A stretch of DNA of 64,000 nucleotides, from NCBI RefSeq assembly GCF_900107165.1, contig NZ_FNOY01000001.1, forward strand, positions 52,981 through 116,980, in the 5' to 3' direction. The notes beneath the pieces are model-generated. The model was not told the DNA's origin and searched no databases. It saw nothing but the letters and a program-made list of their open reading frames with translations. This DNA is from Nitrosomonas halophila. GTDB lineage: Bacteria > Pseudomonadota > Gammaproteobacteria > Burkholderiales > Nitrosomonadaceae. This document shows, piece after piece, positions 1 to 7,676 of the stretch (within the stretch, counting starts at the first letter, position 1; each line of letters starts with the position of its first letter). A program made the position numbers and the translations under genes.

Positions 1-348
1 CGTGAAGGGTATGGGTAGCAGATCATATAAATGCCCGTCGTCGCCACACCAGGACAGATGCTCGGTAAACAATTCGATTTGATATTGATCCAGAAAGCGT
101 TTGACGCGTTTCAGAAACGCCGTATCCAGCGGTGCGAACCCGCCCAGATTGAGGGAGAGCCCATGCGCCACAATGGGGCGCTGCGCTGCGATAGCTTCGA
201 GGTCGCGTCGCCGCCGTCCTCCCATTTCCATCCAGTTTTCTGGGGCCAGCTCAAAAAAATCGATGGCATTCGGGATATCGGTTCTGAGACCGGAAAGATG
301 CTCCCGTCTCAGACCGAGGCCCGCGCCATGCAGAGATAGCGCATGCAT
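1..348 (-). CDS. hvfB: MNIO (DUF692) family enzyme, HvfB-like, N-terminal part only
   Basis: The frame is open from ATG at 348 to the window edge (116 codons), so the C-terminal part lies outside. Visible motifs are those of DUF692 multinuclear non-heme iron oxidases: GAGLGLRREHL near residue 9, FFELAPENWM near 30, HGLSLNLGG near 57 and ELFTEHLSWCGDDGHL near 90; the His, Glu and Asn residues in these blocks are typical iron ligands of the family. A GGAG ribosome site lies 8 bases before the ATG. The gene starts 18 bases after the EGKCG-repeat gene, so the two form an operon. By family knowledge HvfB with its partner HvfC modifies Cys in EGKCG motifs into a copper-binding heterocycle. The assignment is firm at family level; the HvfB subtype is inferred from the neighbour. 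Confidence 0.88.
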   Translation of the reverse strand, partial: MHALSLHGAGLGLRREHLSGLRTDIPNAIDFFELAPENWMEMGGRRRRDLEAIAAQRPIVAHGLSLNLGGFAPLDTAFLKRVKRFLDQYQIELFTEHLSWCGDDGHLYDLLPIPFT

Positions 349-366
349 GATCGCACTCCGGCTGGA

Positions 367-693
367 TTATTTATTACCGCCGCATTTACCTTCGCCACAT
401 TTACCTTCCCCGCATTTGCCTTCTTTGGCTTTTTTTGCGCTGTCATCCTTGGCTTTGTCGCCGCCGCATTGACCTTCCTTGGCTTTTTTGCTGTCCTTGG
501 CGCCACCGCACTTGCCTTCGCCACATTTGCCCTCGCCGCATTTGCCTTCCGCACCCTTGGTGGACGCTTCGGCTATGTTATAACCTTGGGACAGGGATTG
601 CATTTCGAAAGGGTTGTCCGTGGCATGGGCGAGACCCATGGTGCCGAGTGCGGTCGTGAGTGCGATAGCCAGTGGGGTGTTGGATTTTTTCAT
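367..693 (-). CDS. hvfA: HvfA-like EGKCG-repeat precursor peptide, exported
   Basis: 108 residues. Residues 1-24 form a Sec signal peptide ending LAHA. The mature part ends in a low-complexity tail with six EGKCG motifs and one EGQCG, in two clusters of three separated by a Lys/Asp/Ser linker. This is the architecture of the HvfA class of ribosomally made, modified peptides (also called oxazolins), whose EGKCG cysteines are modified by an MNIO enzyme and bind copper. The enzyme gene follows directly. A GGAGAA ribosome site precedes the ATG. Ammonia oxidisers use much copper, so a role in copper buffering is plausible but inferred. Repeat number is likely to vary between strains. Confidence 0.85.
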   Translation of the reverse strand: MKKSNTPLAIALTTALGTMGLAHATDNPFEMQSLSQGYNIAEASTKGAEGKCGEGKCGEGKCGGAKDSKKAKEGQCGGDKAKDDSAKKAKEGKCGEGKCGEGKCGGNK

Positions 694-1116
694 TGATTTC
701 TCCTTTCGAGATTGTCAGATTAAAAATAAAAACATAGGTGCCGCTATCTATAGCCATCGGGTGACAGCCGACACCAACTTTGCAACAAACTCATAGCATA
801 AGGCAATCAGTCTGGACTATGCTAGCGGACTTGTCCAGTTGACCTGCCCATAGTTTGCAGATTCCGGTTGTAGCCGTGGCGTTTCATTATGATTGCATGA
901 CGAAGCAGGATTGATTCGCAATGTTGACATGTGAATAATCCTGAAAATCTCTTTCAAGCAGATATAATACCGTCACAATGACATTCGATAAAGATGATAC
1001 CAATCAGACCTCATTCGATGAGCCAGCGTTACTTAGAGTCCTATTGAAAGAGGGGCGGATCACATGCCATGACTCGATCCGGCAATCCGCTTATATAGAC
1101 AACTACCAGGAAACTA
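694..1116. other. Divergent intergenic region between hvfA and the aminopeptidase gene
   Basis: About 420 bases holding the promoters of two divergent units. A TATAAT-like hexamer lies at 963-968 toward the aminopeptidase gene, without a good -35 at the usual distance. A 58-codon frame (978-1154) runs into the aminopeptidase start but has no ribosome site and no recognisable content. No operator was recognised for hvfA. Confidence 0.4.
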
Positions 1117-2610
1117 ATGCTTGCAACACTAATACAAAACGAAGCTTCATTTGATGAATCCACTCCAATCACGCATCTCCTGATAGTCCTGCCCAAGCTC
1201 GACAAGATTCCCGGCAAATATCGATTGCCAGGTGAGCAAATGCTTAGTGATGTGCTCCAGCGCCGTGCTTTGCCATTGAGCAGTCTCAGCGAGAAACCGC
1301 TATCCGCCACGCTCCCGAACGGTGCACTTTGTACCTGGGTCATGGTGGATTCCGATCAGTCCCATTTTGAACAACAGACCTGTATCCGCCAGGCGTTACA
1401 GCCTCTGCTGGAGGAGAGCCCGGTGGAAATCAGCCTCGCGGTCTACGGCAGTATGCTACAGAAACGGCATCTGGCCGGACTGGCTGTTTATATCGCCTGG
1501 ATTAACGGTGCCGTCTTGCCGGTACGCAAGCGCAAGGCTGACCGTAAATCTTTGGAAAAAATCACGCTCTATGGCTTCGAGGATCCGGATGGATTTTCTT
1601 TATTGCGGGCGCAGGCGGAAGGCAACTTCCTCGCCAGAGGGCTGACCGTATTGCCCCCGAATGAGTTGACGCCCAAAACCTATCGCGAGCAGATCAAAAA
1701 ACTAGCCGCAAATGAGAATTGGCAGTATGAAGAATATGATCTGACGCAATTGCGGGAAATGGGCGCTGGCGCATTTGTGGCGGTAGCACAAGGCAGTCAA
1801 ACCAAGGACGCTGCCATCGTGCATTTGCGCAGGCAGGTGAATGGCGGACAAAAGGACCGGACCATCGCCTTGGTGGGTAAGGGTATTTGTTTCGACACCG
1901 GTGGACATAATCTGAAACCCGCACGCTATATGTATGGCATGCATGGGGACATGAATGGCTCCGCTGTCGCACTGGGCGTGCTGCTGGCGGCTACCCGGGC
2001 CAACCTGCCAATCAATATCGATTGCTGGCTGGCGATTGCCCAGAACAGTATCGGCCCTGATGCATTCAAGCAAAACGATGTGGTTACCGCCTTGAATGGG
2101 ATGACAGTCGAAATCGTCCATACTGACGCCGAGGGCCGTCTGATCCTGGCGGATACGCTGGCGCTGGCTGCCAAGGAAAATCCGGATCTGATCATCGATT
2201 ACGCTACCCTGACGGGCAGTATGATTACCGCACTGGGAGCGCGCTACAGTGGGGTTTTCACGAACCGTGATTATCTGGCACAAAATGCAGTGGCCATCGG
2301 CAAATCGAGTGGTGAGCGTGTTTGTATTTTTCCGGTGGATGAGGATTATAAAGCCGATCTTGAGAGCAAAATCGCTGATATTAAGCAATGCCTGATAGAA
2401 GGTGATGCCGATCATATTCTGGCCGCATGTTTTTTGCGACATTTCGTCAATGACATGCCCTGGTTGCATATGGATCTCTCGGCTTGTCATCACAAAGACG
2501 GGCTGGGAGCAGTAGGTACAGAAGTAACCGGTTTCGGTGTCGTTTGGTCCATCCACTTCCTGCAGGAAATTCTCAAGATCATGAACAAGGGTATCGGTAA
2601 AAACCGTTAA
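1117..2610 (+). CDS. Leucyl aminopeptidase family protein (M17)
   Basis: 497 residues, near the usual PepA length. The C-terminal catalytic domain carries GKGICFDTGG (about residue 253), LKP (about 266), the Asp of HGDMNGSA (about 276) and HTDAEGRLILADTL (about 335-348). These contain the metal-binding Lys, Asp, Asp, Asp and Glu and the catalytic Lys and Arg of the M17 family. The first block is slightly unusual (CFDTGG for TFDSGG, and MHGDM where PepA has MKYDM), so it is a divergent M17 member. The N-terminal third is poorly conserved. It should release N-terminal residues from peptides in the cytoplasm. AGGAA before the ATG supports the start. Confidence 0.85.
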   Translation: MLATLIQNEASFDESTPITHLLIVLPKLDKIPGKYRLPGEQMLSDVLQRRALPLSSLSEKPLSATLPNGALCTWVMVDSDQSHFEQQTCIRQALQPLLEESPVEISLAVYGSMLQKRHLAGLAVYIAWINGAVLPVRKRKADRKSLEKITLYGFEDPDGFSLLRAQAEGNFLARGLTVLPPNELTPKTYREQIKKLAANENWQYEEYDLTQLREMGAGAFVAVAQGSQTKDAAIVHLRRQVNGGQKDRTIALVGKGICFDTGGHNLKPARYMYGMHGDMNGSAVALGVLLAATRANLPINIDCWLAIAQNSIGPDAFKQNDVVTALNGMTVEIVHTDAEGRLILADTLALAAKENPDLIIDYATLTGSMITALGARYSGVFTNRDYLAQNAVAIGKSSGERVCIFPVDEDYKADLESKIADIKQCLIEGDADHILAACFLRHFVNDMPWLHMDLSACHHKDGLGAVGTEVTGFGVVWSIHFLQEILKIMNKGIGKNR

Positions 2611-2813
2611 CCGGCTGGGTAACCTGGAAGTTGCGAGATGTTTGTGAAAATGCTGGCTGTCAGCGATCATGCTGCATAGCTGGTGTGTGCCGGTACGCAA
2701 GGTTGTTGCTTGAAGTGCCTGGATGCGAAACTTTAGTTCGTGATGGATATCATAAACGGTCAGCCGGGGTTCCCGGGTTAAATGTCAGTCTGCTAATTTT
2801 TGGAGCCGCTGCG

Positions 2814-3131
2814 ATGAAAGAGGAAATAAAAGAACGGTTGCAAAGAACCGAAACCTGGATGCGCGCATTCTTTATGCTGCTTTTTGTTTTTCTCCAGGGA
2901 ATAGTGAAATTCCTGGTGCTAATGGTGGCCGTCTTCCAATTCGGGTGTGTGGCGCTGACTGGTCATACCAATGCGCAGTTGCTGCGACTGGGCCGCCAGC
3001 TGGCGGCATATGCCTATCAGATCATCTCGTTCTTGACATTCAATACTGAGCAGCGCCCTTTCCCTTTTTCTGCCTGGCCGAGTGAAACGGAAGCGCCACA
3101 CGAACATGTGAATCAGGACCGAACGGACTGA
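2814..3131 (+). CDS. DUF4389 family small membrane protein
   Basis: 105 residues starting MKEEIKERLQRTETWMRA. A charged amphipathic N-terminus is followed by a long hydrophobic stretch (about residues 16-45: FFMLLFVFLQGIVKFLVLMV then AVFQFG) and a second helix ending IISFLTFNTEQRPFPFS. This order, including the terminal EQRPFPF motif, matches the DUF4389 lipid-glycoprotein-like family. The function is unknown. An upstream in-frame extension from 2631 is open, but the ATG at 2814 fits the family length. A trpR- or membrane-stress role cannot be read from the sequence. Confidence 0.7.
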   Translation: MKEEIKERLQRTETWMRAFFMLLFVFLQGIVKFLVLMVAVFQFGCVALTGHTNAQLLRLGRQLAAYAYQIISFLTFNTEQRPFPFSAWPSETEAPHEHVNQDRTD

Positions 3132-3161
3132 TTGATTGCCTGTCCTGCTGCGGAGAGAAAT

Positions 3162-4145
3162 TCAAAAAACGATTAAATGGCGTCCATAAATAAAAATGAT
3201 CAGAATCAGCAGGGTAACGAACCATCCCAGTACATAGATGACCGAAGCGCGCCTGGCTTTTTCTTTTTCAAACCAGATGCGTGGCCGGATTCCTTTAACG
3301 AAGAAAACAATCCGGCTTGCCAGGTTGACGCTTACGATATTGACTGCCAGCAGCAGGCCGGCGCCGATCGCAAGCTCGGTTGCGCCCCGTTCCAGCATCA
3401 ACCCTAGCGTTGCGGCAGGCGGGAGCAGGGCCACGGCAACCATCACTCCGACCAGCACACTAGACAGACTGGTGGTCAAAGAGAGGGCTGCTGCGGCACC
3501 GGAAGCAAGGGCCAGCACAACCGAATCCAAGCCGGGTTCGGTGCGTGACAGCAGCTCATGGCTGGTTAAATCAGCAGGATAAAGCACTCCCAATCCCGCA
3601 GACAAAACCACCACCAATAGAATGCCGGCAAACAGCGTGCGTGCCGATTTTTGTATCAAGGTGATGTCACCCAGGGCGGTGCCGAGACTCAGGGCTAAAT
3701 TGGGGCCGAGTAACGGCGCGATCACCATGGCACCGATCACGACTGCGATATTGTTTTCGATCAGGCCTATCCCGGCAACCAGTGTTGACAGGATGACCAG
3801 GACCACAAAATTAAAATCGAGCCGTGCGCTTTTCTCAACATCCTGATAAATCGCCTCGCGGGCGGCTGTGGCAGAGCCTTCCTGTTTGCGCCTCTCTTCA
3901 TCCGGTTGGGGCAGAATGGACTCGACGGACAAGACTACAATTTTGGCAGTGGGCTGCGCGCCCAGAATGCTTTGCAGTGTATCCAGCACTGACTGAAGCT
4001 TGTCATCACTGACCAGTATGCGCATCGATTGCATGCCATCCTCACCGGTGACACCCAACCGGAAATCCTGTGCATGGGCTTTTTCTGCTATCGCGGCGAC
4101 GGTATCCGCATTGCCTTGATTGGCGATGACTTCGATATATTTCAT
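3162..4145 (-). CDS. DUF389 / TIGR00341 family membrane protein
   Basis: 327 residues from ATG at 4145 (MKYIEVIANQGNADTV). Residues 1-80 form a soluble ferredoxin-like domain; the rest is the DUF389 membrane domain with the sequence NNIAVVIGAMVIAPLLGPNL and several further helices rich in Gly and Ala. The frame is open 47 codons further upstream, but that part does not resemble the family and covers a repeated element, so the internal ATG is chosen. Function is unknown. The gene shares a conserved upstream element with the broken ppaC gene next to it, which suggests shared control. Confidence 0.82.
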   Translation of the reverse strand: MKYIEVIANQGNADTVAAIAEKAHAQDFRLGVTGEDGMQSMRILVSDDKLQSVLDTLQSILGAQPTAKIVVLSVESILPQPDEERRKQEGSATAAREAIYQDVEKSARLDFNFVVLVILSTLVAGIGLIENNIAVVIGAMVIAPLLGPNLALSLGTALGDITLIQKSARTLFAGILLVVVLSAGLGVLYPADLTSHELLSRTEPGLDSVVLALASGAAAALSLTTSLSSVLVGVMVAVALLPPAATLGLMLERGATELAIGAGLLLAVNIVSVNLASRIVFFVKGIRPRIWFEKEKARRASVIYVLGWFVTLLILIIFIYGRHLIVF

Positions 4146-4199
4146 TGTGGCTGTTGCCTTTTTAGCAATCGGGAGCGAATTGTTCTGGATTTCGCAGCC

Positions 4200-4262
4200 A
4201 GGCTGCCTTGTGCTGGGATAACCGCGCAGTCCGCTTGGTGGAGCGAATGAGAATTGTTGCTG
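4200..4262 (-). repeat. Shared 5' element, copy A, upstream of the DUF389 gene
   Basis: Read on the minus strand, CCAAGCGGACTGC, TTATCCCA and CACAAGGC follow in that order, and AGCAACAATTC precedes them. The same words in the same order and orientation occur upstream of ppaC at 5415-5486. It begins about 55 bases before the DUF389 start. It could be a promoter-plus-leader duplication, a cis-regulatory RNA, or a dispersed repeat. I do not recognise it as a known riboswitch class. Confidence 0.55.
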
Positions 4263-4347
4263 CGTATCGCATAATACGTAGAGCATAGCAAATTAGACAG
4301 GGTTCGTGGGGAATCGGAAAAGTACTGCTGATCCACAGACGTAGTCT

Positions 4348-5267
4348 CTAGCCCGCCAATGCCGGTAGGATCTGCCTTTTCCGTGAGACGATTCCGGGTA
4401 GAGTCACAGTATTTGCGTTTGTTGATACGGAAAACGAAGTGGATATGATTCGTTTTGTCCAGTCGTTGTAGGTGAATACAGTAGCTTCCCCTTTTAGGAT
4501 ATCAACTATGAAGAATAGAACGTCGTCTACGTCTGACTCATTTTCTACACAGTCGGCAATCGCTTCAATGATACCTGCCTGCCGGGCTAATACCGAGTCG
4601 GGAGTGGTGGTCTCCAGTACTGATACCCGGATGTTGGTATCTCCGACGGCGTACTTCTTACTGTCCATCGTAATCAGTTCTTTATCAGAAAAGCAGGAGA
4701 TATCGGACTTGGCTTTAAATAAATTATCGGCCAAATTATCGATCGAGATCTCGAGGGCGTTAGCGAGAGTCCGGGCAACTTCCTGGTCATGGGAGGTGGT
4801 GGTGGGAGAGCGAAAAGCCAGGGCGTCGGAGAGGATGGCGGACAGCATCAATCCGACTATGGAGTGAGGAAGGTCATTGACGCGGAGGCCCATCAGGTCG
4901 TAGATGATGGTAGTGGTACACGCGAGGGGACGGATGGTGACACGGGGCGGCGCTTTGGTGGACAGCCCGCCGATTAGTTTGTGGTGGTCGATAATTTCGA
5001 CGATGGTTGCATCGCTAATATTTCCGGGCAGTTCTTGTGGGTTGTTGGTATCTACGATGGTAACCTGATCTTGTTCGGTGATGTCTGGGAGGAGGGGGGG
5101 GGCGAGATGTCGAAGCGTTCCAGAACAAATCGTGTCTCGCTGTTAAGCTCCCCCAGTATAAAGGGAGAGGCCTCCAGGCCACATTTTTCTTGCAGATACC
5201 ATGCCCACACAATAGCGGAGCAAACGGTGTCGGTGTCGGGTGATAGGTGTCCAAAGACTTTCAACAT
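4348..5267 (-). pseudogene. ppaC: Manganese-dependent inorganic pyrophosphatase (family II, DHH), frameshifted
   Basis: The N-terminal part starts at ATG 5267 (MLKVFGHLSPDTDTVCSAI, the family II metal-binding GH-PDTD block) and runs to a tract of nine C (5094-5102 on the plus strand as G). After the tract the original frame ends soon at a stop, while another frame continues with LPDITEQDQVTIVDTN, the EIIDHHK signature, the DHHA2 domain and the terminal GIVSRKRQILPAL. One more C (ten), or two fewer (seven), would join the two into one protein of about 306 residues. It hydrolyses PPi when intact. Cause may be real slippage, phase variation or a sequencing error. Other PPi-linked genes (hppA, pfp) lie in the window. 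Confidence 0.85.
5094..5102 (-). repeat. Poly-C tract (nine C on the coding strand) at the ppaC frameshift
   Basis: Nine consecutive G on the plus strand. It is the exact point where the coding frame of ppaC changes. Homopolymers of this length are prone to replication slippage, so the length may vary among cells or between assemblies. Confidence 0.85.
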
Positions 5268-5414
5268 AGGTATATGTTGCACGCTATAGAACGTGCTGAT
5301 GATAGTATCGTAGAGAGATGGTTTGATGAAGTGTTGATATTGAGAACCGGGTTATATTTTGTCTGCCGATGCGTTATCCACGCAGCAAAGCGCACATCGA
5401 GGTCACGCATATTC

Positions 5415-5486
5415 AGGCAGCCTTGTGTTGGGATAATTACACACTGCAGTCCGCTTGGCTGAGGAAAATAGGTTGAATATTGCTGG
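5415..5486 (-). repeat. Shared 5' element, copy B, upstream of ppaC
   Basis: Minus-strand words AGCAATATTC, CCAAGCGGACTGC, TTATCCCA and CACAAGGC match copy A at 4200-4262, with a five-base longer spacer after GGACTGC. It lies about 150 bases before the ppaC start. Similarity continues weakly on the upstream side, which could be a shared promoter. Confidence 0.55.
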
Positions 5487-5650
5487 AAGTACCGGAATGT
5501 ATACAACGCACTGCATTTTGGCACATGTTTCTCAATCCTGCTTGACAGGGTGAATAAAATTGCGCCATGCGATTCAGCTATTAGGCTGGGAGTTGTTCAC
5601 GGGCTTGCTTGGGAATGAATTTAATGAGGGATTGCCGGTCCATAGATTGG

Positions 5651-5677
5651 TTAGCACTCTCTTTAAAGGAGTGCTAA
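5651..5677 (+). promoter_or_regulatory. CIRCE element (HrcA operator) upstream of rpoH
   Basis: TTAGCACTC, nine bases, GAGTGCTAA: a perfect match to the consensus CIRCE inverted repeat bound by the HrcA repressor. It ends 58 bases before the rpoH ATG, so HrcA should repress the heat-shock sigma gene itself. HrcA control of rpoH has been proposed for betaproteobacteria; the site here is read directly. Confidence 0.95.
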
Positions 5678-5735
5678 AATTTACAGCGAATTTCGCAACA
5701 GTATTATTTGCAGAGAGCAAAGGAGGATCAATAGA

Positions 5736-6584
5736 ATGAATGATACTTTGGCTTTGCCGGCAGTGAATGGAGGAAACCTGGAACACTATATCCATGCAGC
5801 CAATAGCTTTCCCATTCTAACCCGGGAAGAGGAAACATCCCTGGCGAAACGTATGCGGGAGGAGGGCGATATCACGGCCGCTCACCAGCTGGTACTGTCG
5901 CATTTACGTGTCGTGATAGCCATTGCGCGAGGATATCTGGGTTACGGCCTGCCGCATGCGGATCTGATCCAGGAAGGCAATGTCGGATTGATGAAAGCGG
6001 TCAGGCGTTTTGACCCCGAGCGGGGCGTGCGCCTGATTTCATTTGCCATCCATTGGATCAAGGCAGAAATTCATGAATTTATCATGCGTAATTGGCGTTT
6101 GGTCAAAATCGCCACGACCAAGCATCAACGAAAACTTTTCTTCAATTTGCGCAGTATGAAAAAAAGTCTGGACACGATGAGCCAAGCCGAAGTGACTGCC
6201 GTCGCAGAACAACTGGGTGTCAAGGCTGAGGAAGTGATCGAAATGGAGACTCGGTTCAGTGGCAGGGATATTTCACTGGAGCCGCTGTCGGACAATGAAG
6301 ATGAGGTTTGTGCCAGTCCCATTACCTATTTAACCGATGGTTCAGACCCATCCAAGGTGTTGGAGCAGGAAGAGCTGGAGCAAATCACCCATGCACGGCT
6401 GAAGGATTCGCTGGAGCATCTGGATGCGCGCAGCCGTCGTATCATCGAGGCGCGTTGGCTGCGGGAAGAGAAGAGCGCGACCCTGCATGAGCTGGCCGAT
6501 GAGTTGGGTGTATCGGCCGAACGCGTGCGCCAGATCGAAGCCAAAGCGATGCAGAAAATGCGTGCAATGATCGTTTCTGGATAG
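5736..6584 (+). CDS. rpoH: RNA polymerase sigma-32 (heat shock) factor
   Basis: 282 residues, standard length. Region 2 contains LRVVIAIARGYLGYGLPHADLIQEGNVGLMKAVRRFDP and the core-binding and -10 helices; the RpoH box QRKLFFNLR is at about residue 131, which separates RpoH from RpoD and RpoS. The C-terminus has the -35-binding helix-turn-helix (LHELADELGVSAERVRQIEAKAMQKMR). It directs transcription of chaperone and protease genes. A strong AAAGGAGG site precedes the ATG and a perfect CIRCE operator lies upstream, linking the HrcA and sigma-32 circuits. A hairpin (6579-6603) overlaps the stop codon. Confidence 0.97.
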   Translation: MNDTLALPAVNGGNLEHYIHAANSFPILTREEETSLAKRMREEGDITAAHQLVLSHLRVVIAIARGYLGYGLPHADLIQEGNVGLMKAVRRFDPERGVRLISFAIHWIKAEIHEFIMRNWRLVKIATTKHQRKLFFNLRSMKKSLDTMSQAEVTAVAEQLGVKAEEVIEMETRFSGRDISLEPLSDNEDEVCASPITYLTDGSDPSKVLEQEELEQITHARLKDSLEHLDARSRRIIEARWLREEKSATLHELADELGVSAERVRQIEAKAMQKMRAMIVSG

Positions 6585-6603
6585 GGCCGGTAAGACCCTA
6601 TCC
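6579..6603 (+). terminator. Hairpin at the end of rpoH
   Basis: GGATAGGG and CCCTATCC form an 8-bp stem with a 9-base loop across the rpoH stop codon. No T-run follows, so it is at best a weak terminator or an mRNA 3' stabiliser. Confidence 0.4.
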
Positions 6604-6691
6604 AATGAGTTCAGGATGATCGAATCCGTGCGCCATGCCTAATTTGTGTGTTTGTTTGAGTGACTATTGCAGGCGTGAGCAGCTAGAATGT

Positions 6692-6861
6692 CTAGGAGGC
6701 TGTCCGAGAATAGCGAAGTAATCTACTGCGGACGAACCTGCCAGGCGAGATTTTCCGATCCTGTTCGTTGAATAGAACCACTATTTGCCTCAAGTGATCG
6801 AAAAATCCCGCTCAGCCAGCTTCGCCCTCGCTACGATCGCTATTCTTGGACAGCCTCCTAG
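6692..6861. mobile_element. MITE-like inverted-repeat element, copy 1 (170 bp)
   Basis: The ends are inverted repeats: CTAGGAGGCTGTCCGAGAAT at the left, and its near-perfect complement at the right (ATTCTTGGACAGCC then TCCTAG). The body is non-coding. A second copy lies at 17761-17927 in inverted orientation and matches along nearly its whole length. The size, terminal repeats and lack of a transposase point to a non-autonomous element moved by a related transposase. CTAG at both ends may include the target duplication. The right end overlaps the PAP2-like gene and supplies its last codons. Confidence 0.82.
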
Positions 6862-7474
6862 AAGGGATTGATTGCAAGATCTGATAGACCAACAACCCAA
6901 TGGAACCGGCCAGCAGTAGACTGGCCATTATCTGACTCATCCAATGGCCTCCCAGCACGACGCGTGCCATGGTGCCTGCGATAAGCAGGAGAATGGCCGC
7001 AGTGGCTGCGGCAGACTGAACCCACCCGCTTCGTGTGTTAGCGATCAGAACGGGTATAAAAATTGCCCCATATACCAAAGCGAAGGTTGAGGGCAGTCCG
7101 GACGAGGTGCTGACAGACGCCACCTGAACCAATTCGGGCAACGGTCTTGGGACATGAATCAGCGCCCGCAAGGCCATATCGATTATTTTGGCAGCGAAGA
7201 AAGTGATCGCCACGGTTCCGGTTCCGCGCCAGCCAGCACGTGTATAGGCTAATAGGCCGCCCAAAACCAGTGCCAGCCATACCAGCGGCTGCTTTGCTGT
7301 GCTGGTCATGATATGTGCCCAAGCTGGCCCGCTGCCGAACAGGCTTTGTAGCCCTTGTGTGAGAAGGATATCGCCCGGCAGCGGCCCCTGAATCAGGATG
7401 CTGCTGGCTCCCAGTATGGTGCTGAGTGCTATCGTCAGGGCTATGGGTGAAAAATTGAAATGACACGCTCTCAT
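6812..7474 (-). CDS. PAP2-like membrane phosphatase, degenerate active site
   Basis: 220 residues with about six membrane helices. The PAP2 motif order is visible but altered: K-x6-RP is RALIHVPRP, the PSGH block is GLPSTFALV (His replaced by Phe), and the last block is ARVVLGGHWMSQIM (the Arg and His remain, the following Asp is lost). It may therefore be inactive or have changed substrate. The last 15 or so residues (RRLSKNSDRSEGEAG) and the stop codon are encoded inside MITE copy 1, so the native C-terminus has been replaced. Undecaprenyl or lipid phosphate hydrolysis is the family's usual role. Confidence 0.7.
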   Translation of the reverse strand: MRACHFNFSPIALTIALSTILGASSILIQGPLPGDILLTQGLQSLFGSGPAWAHIMTSTAKQPLVWLALVLGGLLAYTRAGWRGTGTVAITFFAAKIIDMALRALIHVPRPLPELVQVASVSTSSGLPSTFALVYGAIFIPVLIANTRSGWVQSAAATAAILLLIAGTMARVVLGGHWMSQIMASLLLAGSIGLLVYQILQSIPSRRLSKNSDRSEGEAG

Positions 7475-7676
7475 GCTTTAGTTTCAGTTGAGTGCAAGCA
7501 ATGCGTCCACCACATTTCTCGGCAGCCACCCTCATGGGTAGGGTGCGCTTGTGCGCCATAAAATTGAATCGCTGTTGCCCTTTGAGGGCAATTATTATCC
7601 ATCAAAGGGCAGGAGCGTCAGTTATCACATCTCCCTGGATATCCGAGATCAATGTGCTAAACGGTATCGATATGGG

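Larger units (their letters stand above)
5268..5735. other. Divergent intergenic region between ppaC and rpoH
   Basis: Holds copy B of the shared element (5415-5486, ppaC side), the CIRCE operator (5651-5677, rpoH side) and the rpoH ribosome site (AAAGGAGG before 5736). Open frames here are short and unlike known proteins. Confidence 0.6.

Noticed and set aside
367..554. Repeated Cys/Gly tract as a sequencing or assembly repeat
   Set aside because: The frame holds, the signal peptide is clear and the neighbour is the matching enzyme, so it is a real gene.
978..1154. 58-codon frame before the aminopeptidase gene
   Set aside because: It overlaps the start of a well-supported gene, has no ribosome site and no recognisable content.
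2631..2813. Longer start for the DUF4389 gene
   Set aside because: The extension does not fit the family and is not preceded by a ribosome site; ATG 2814 gives the normal length.
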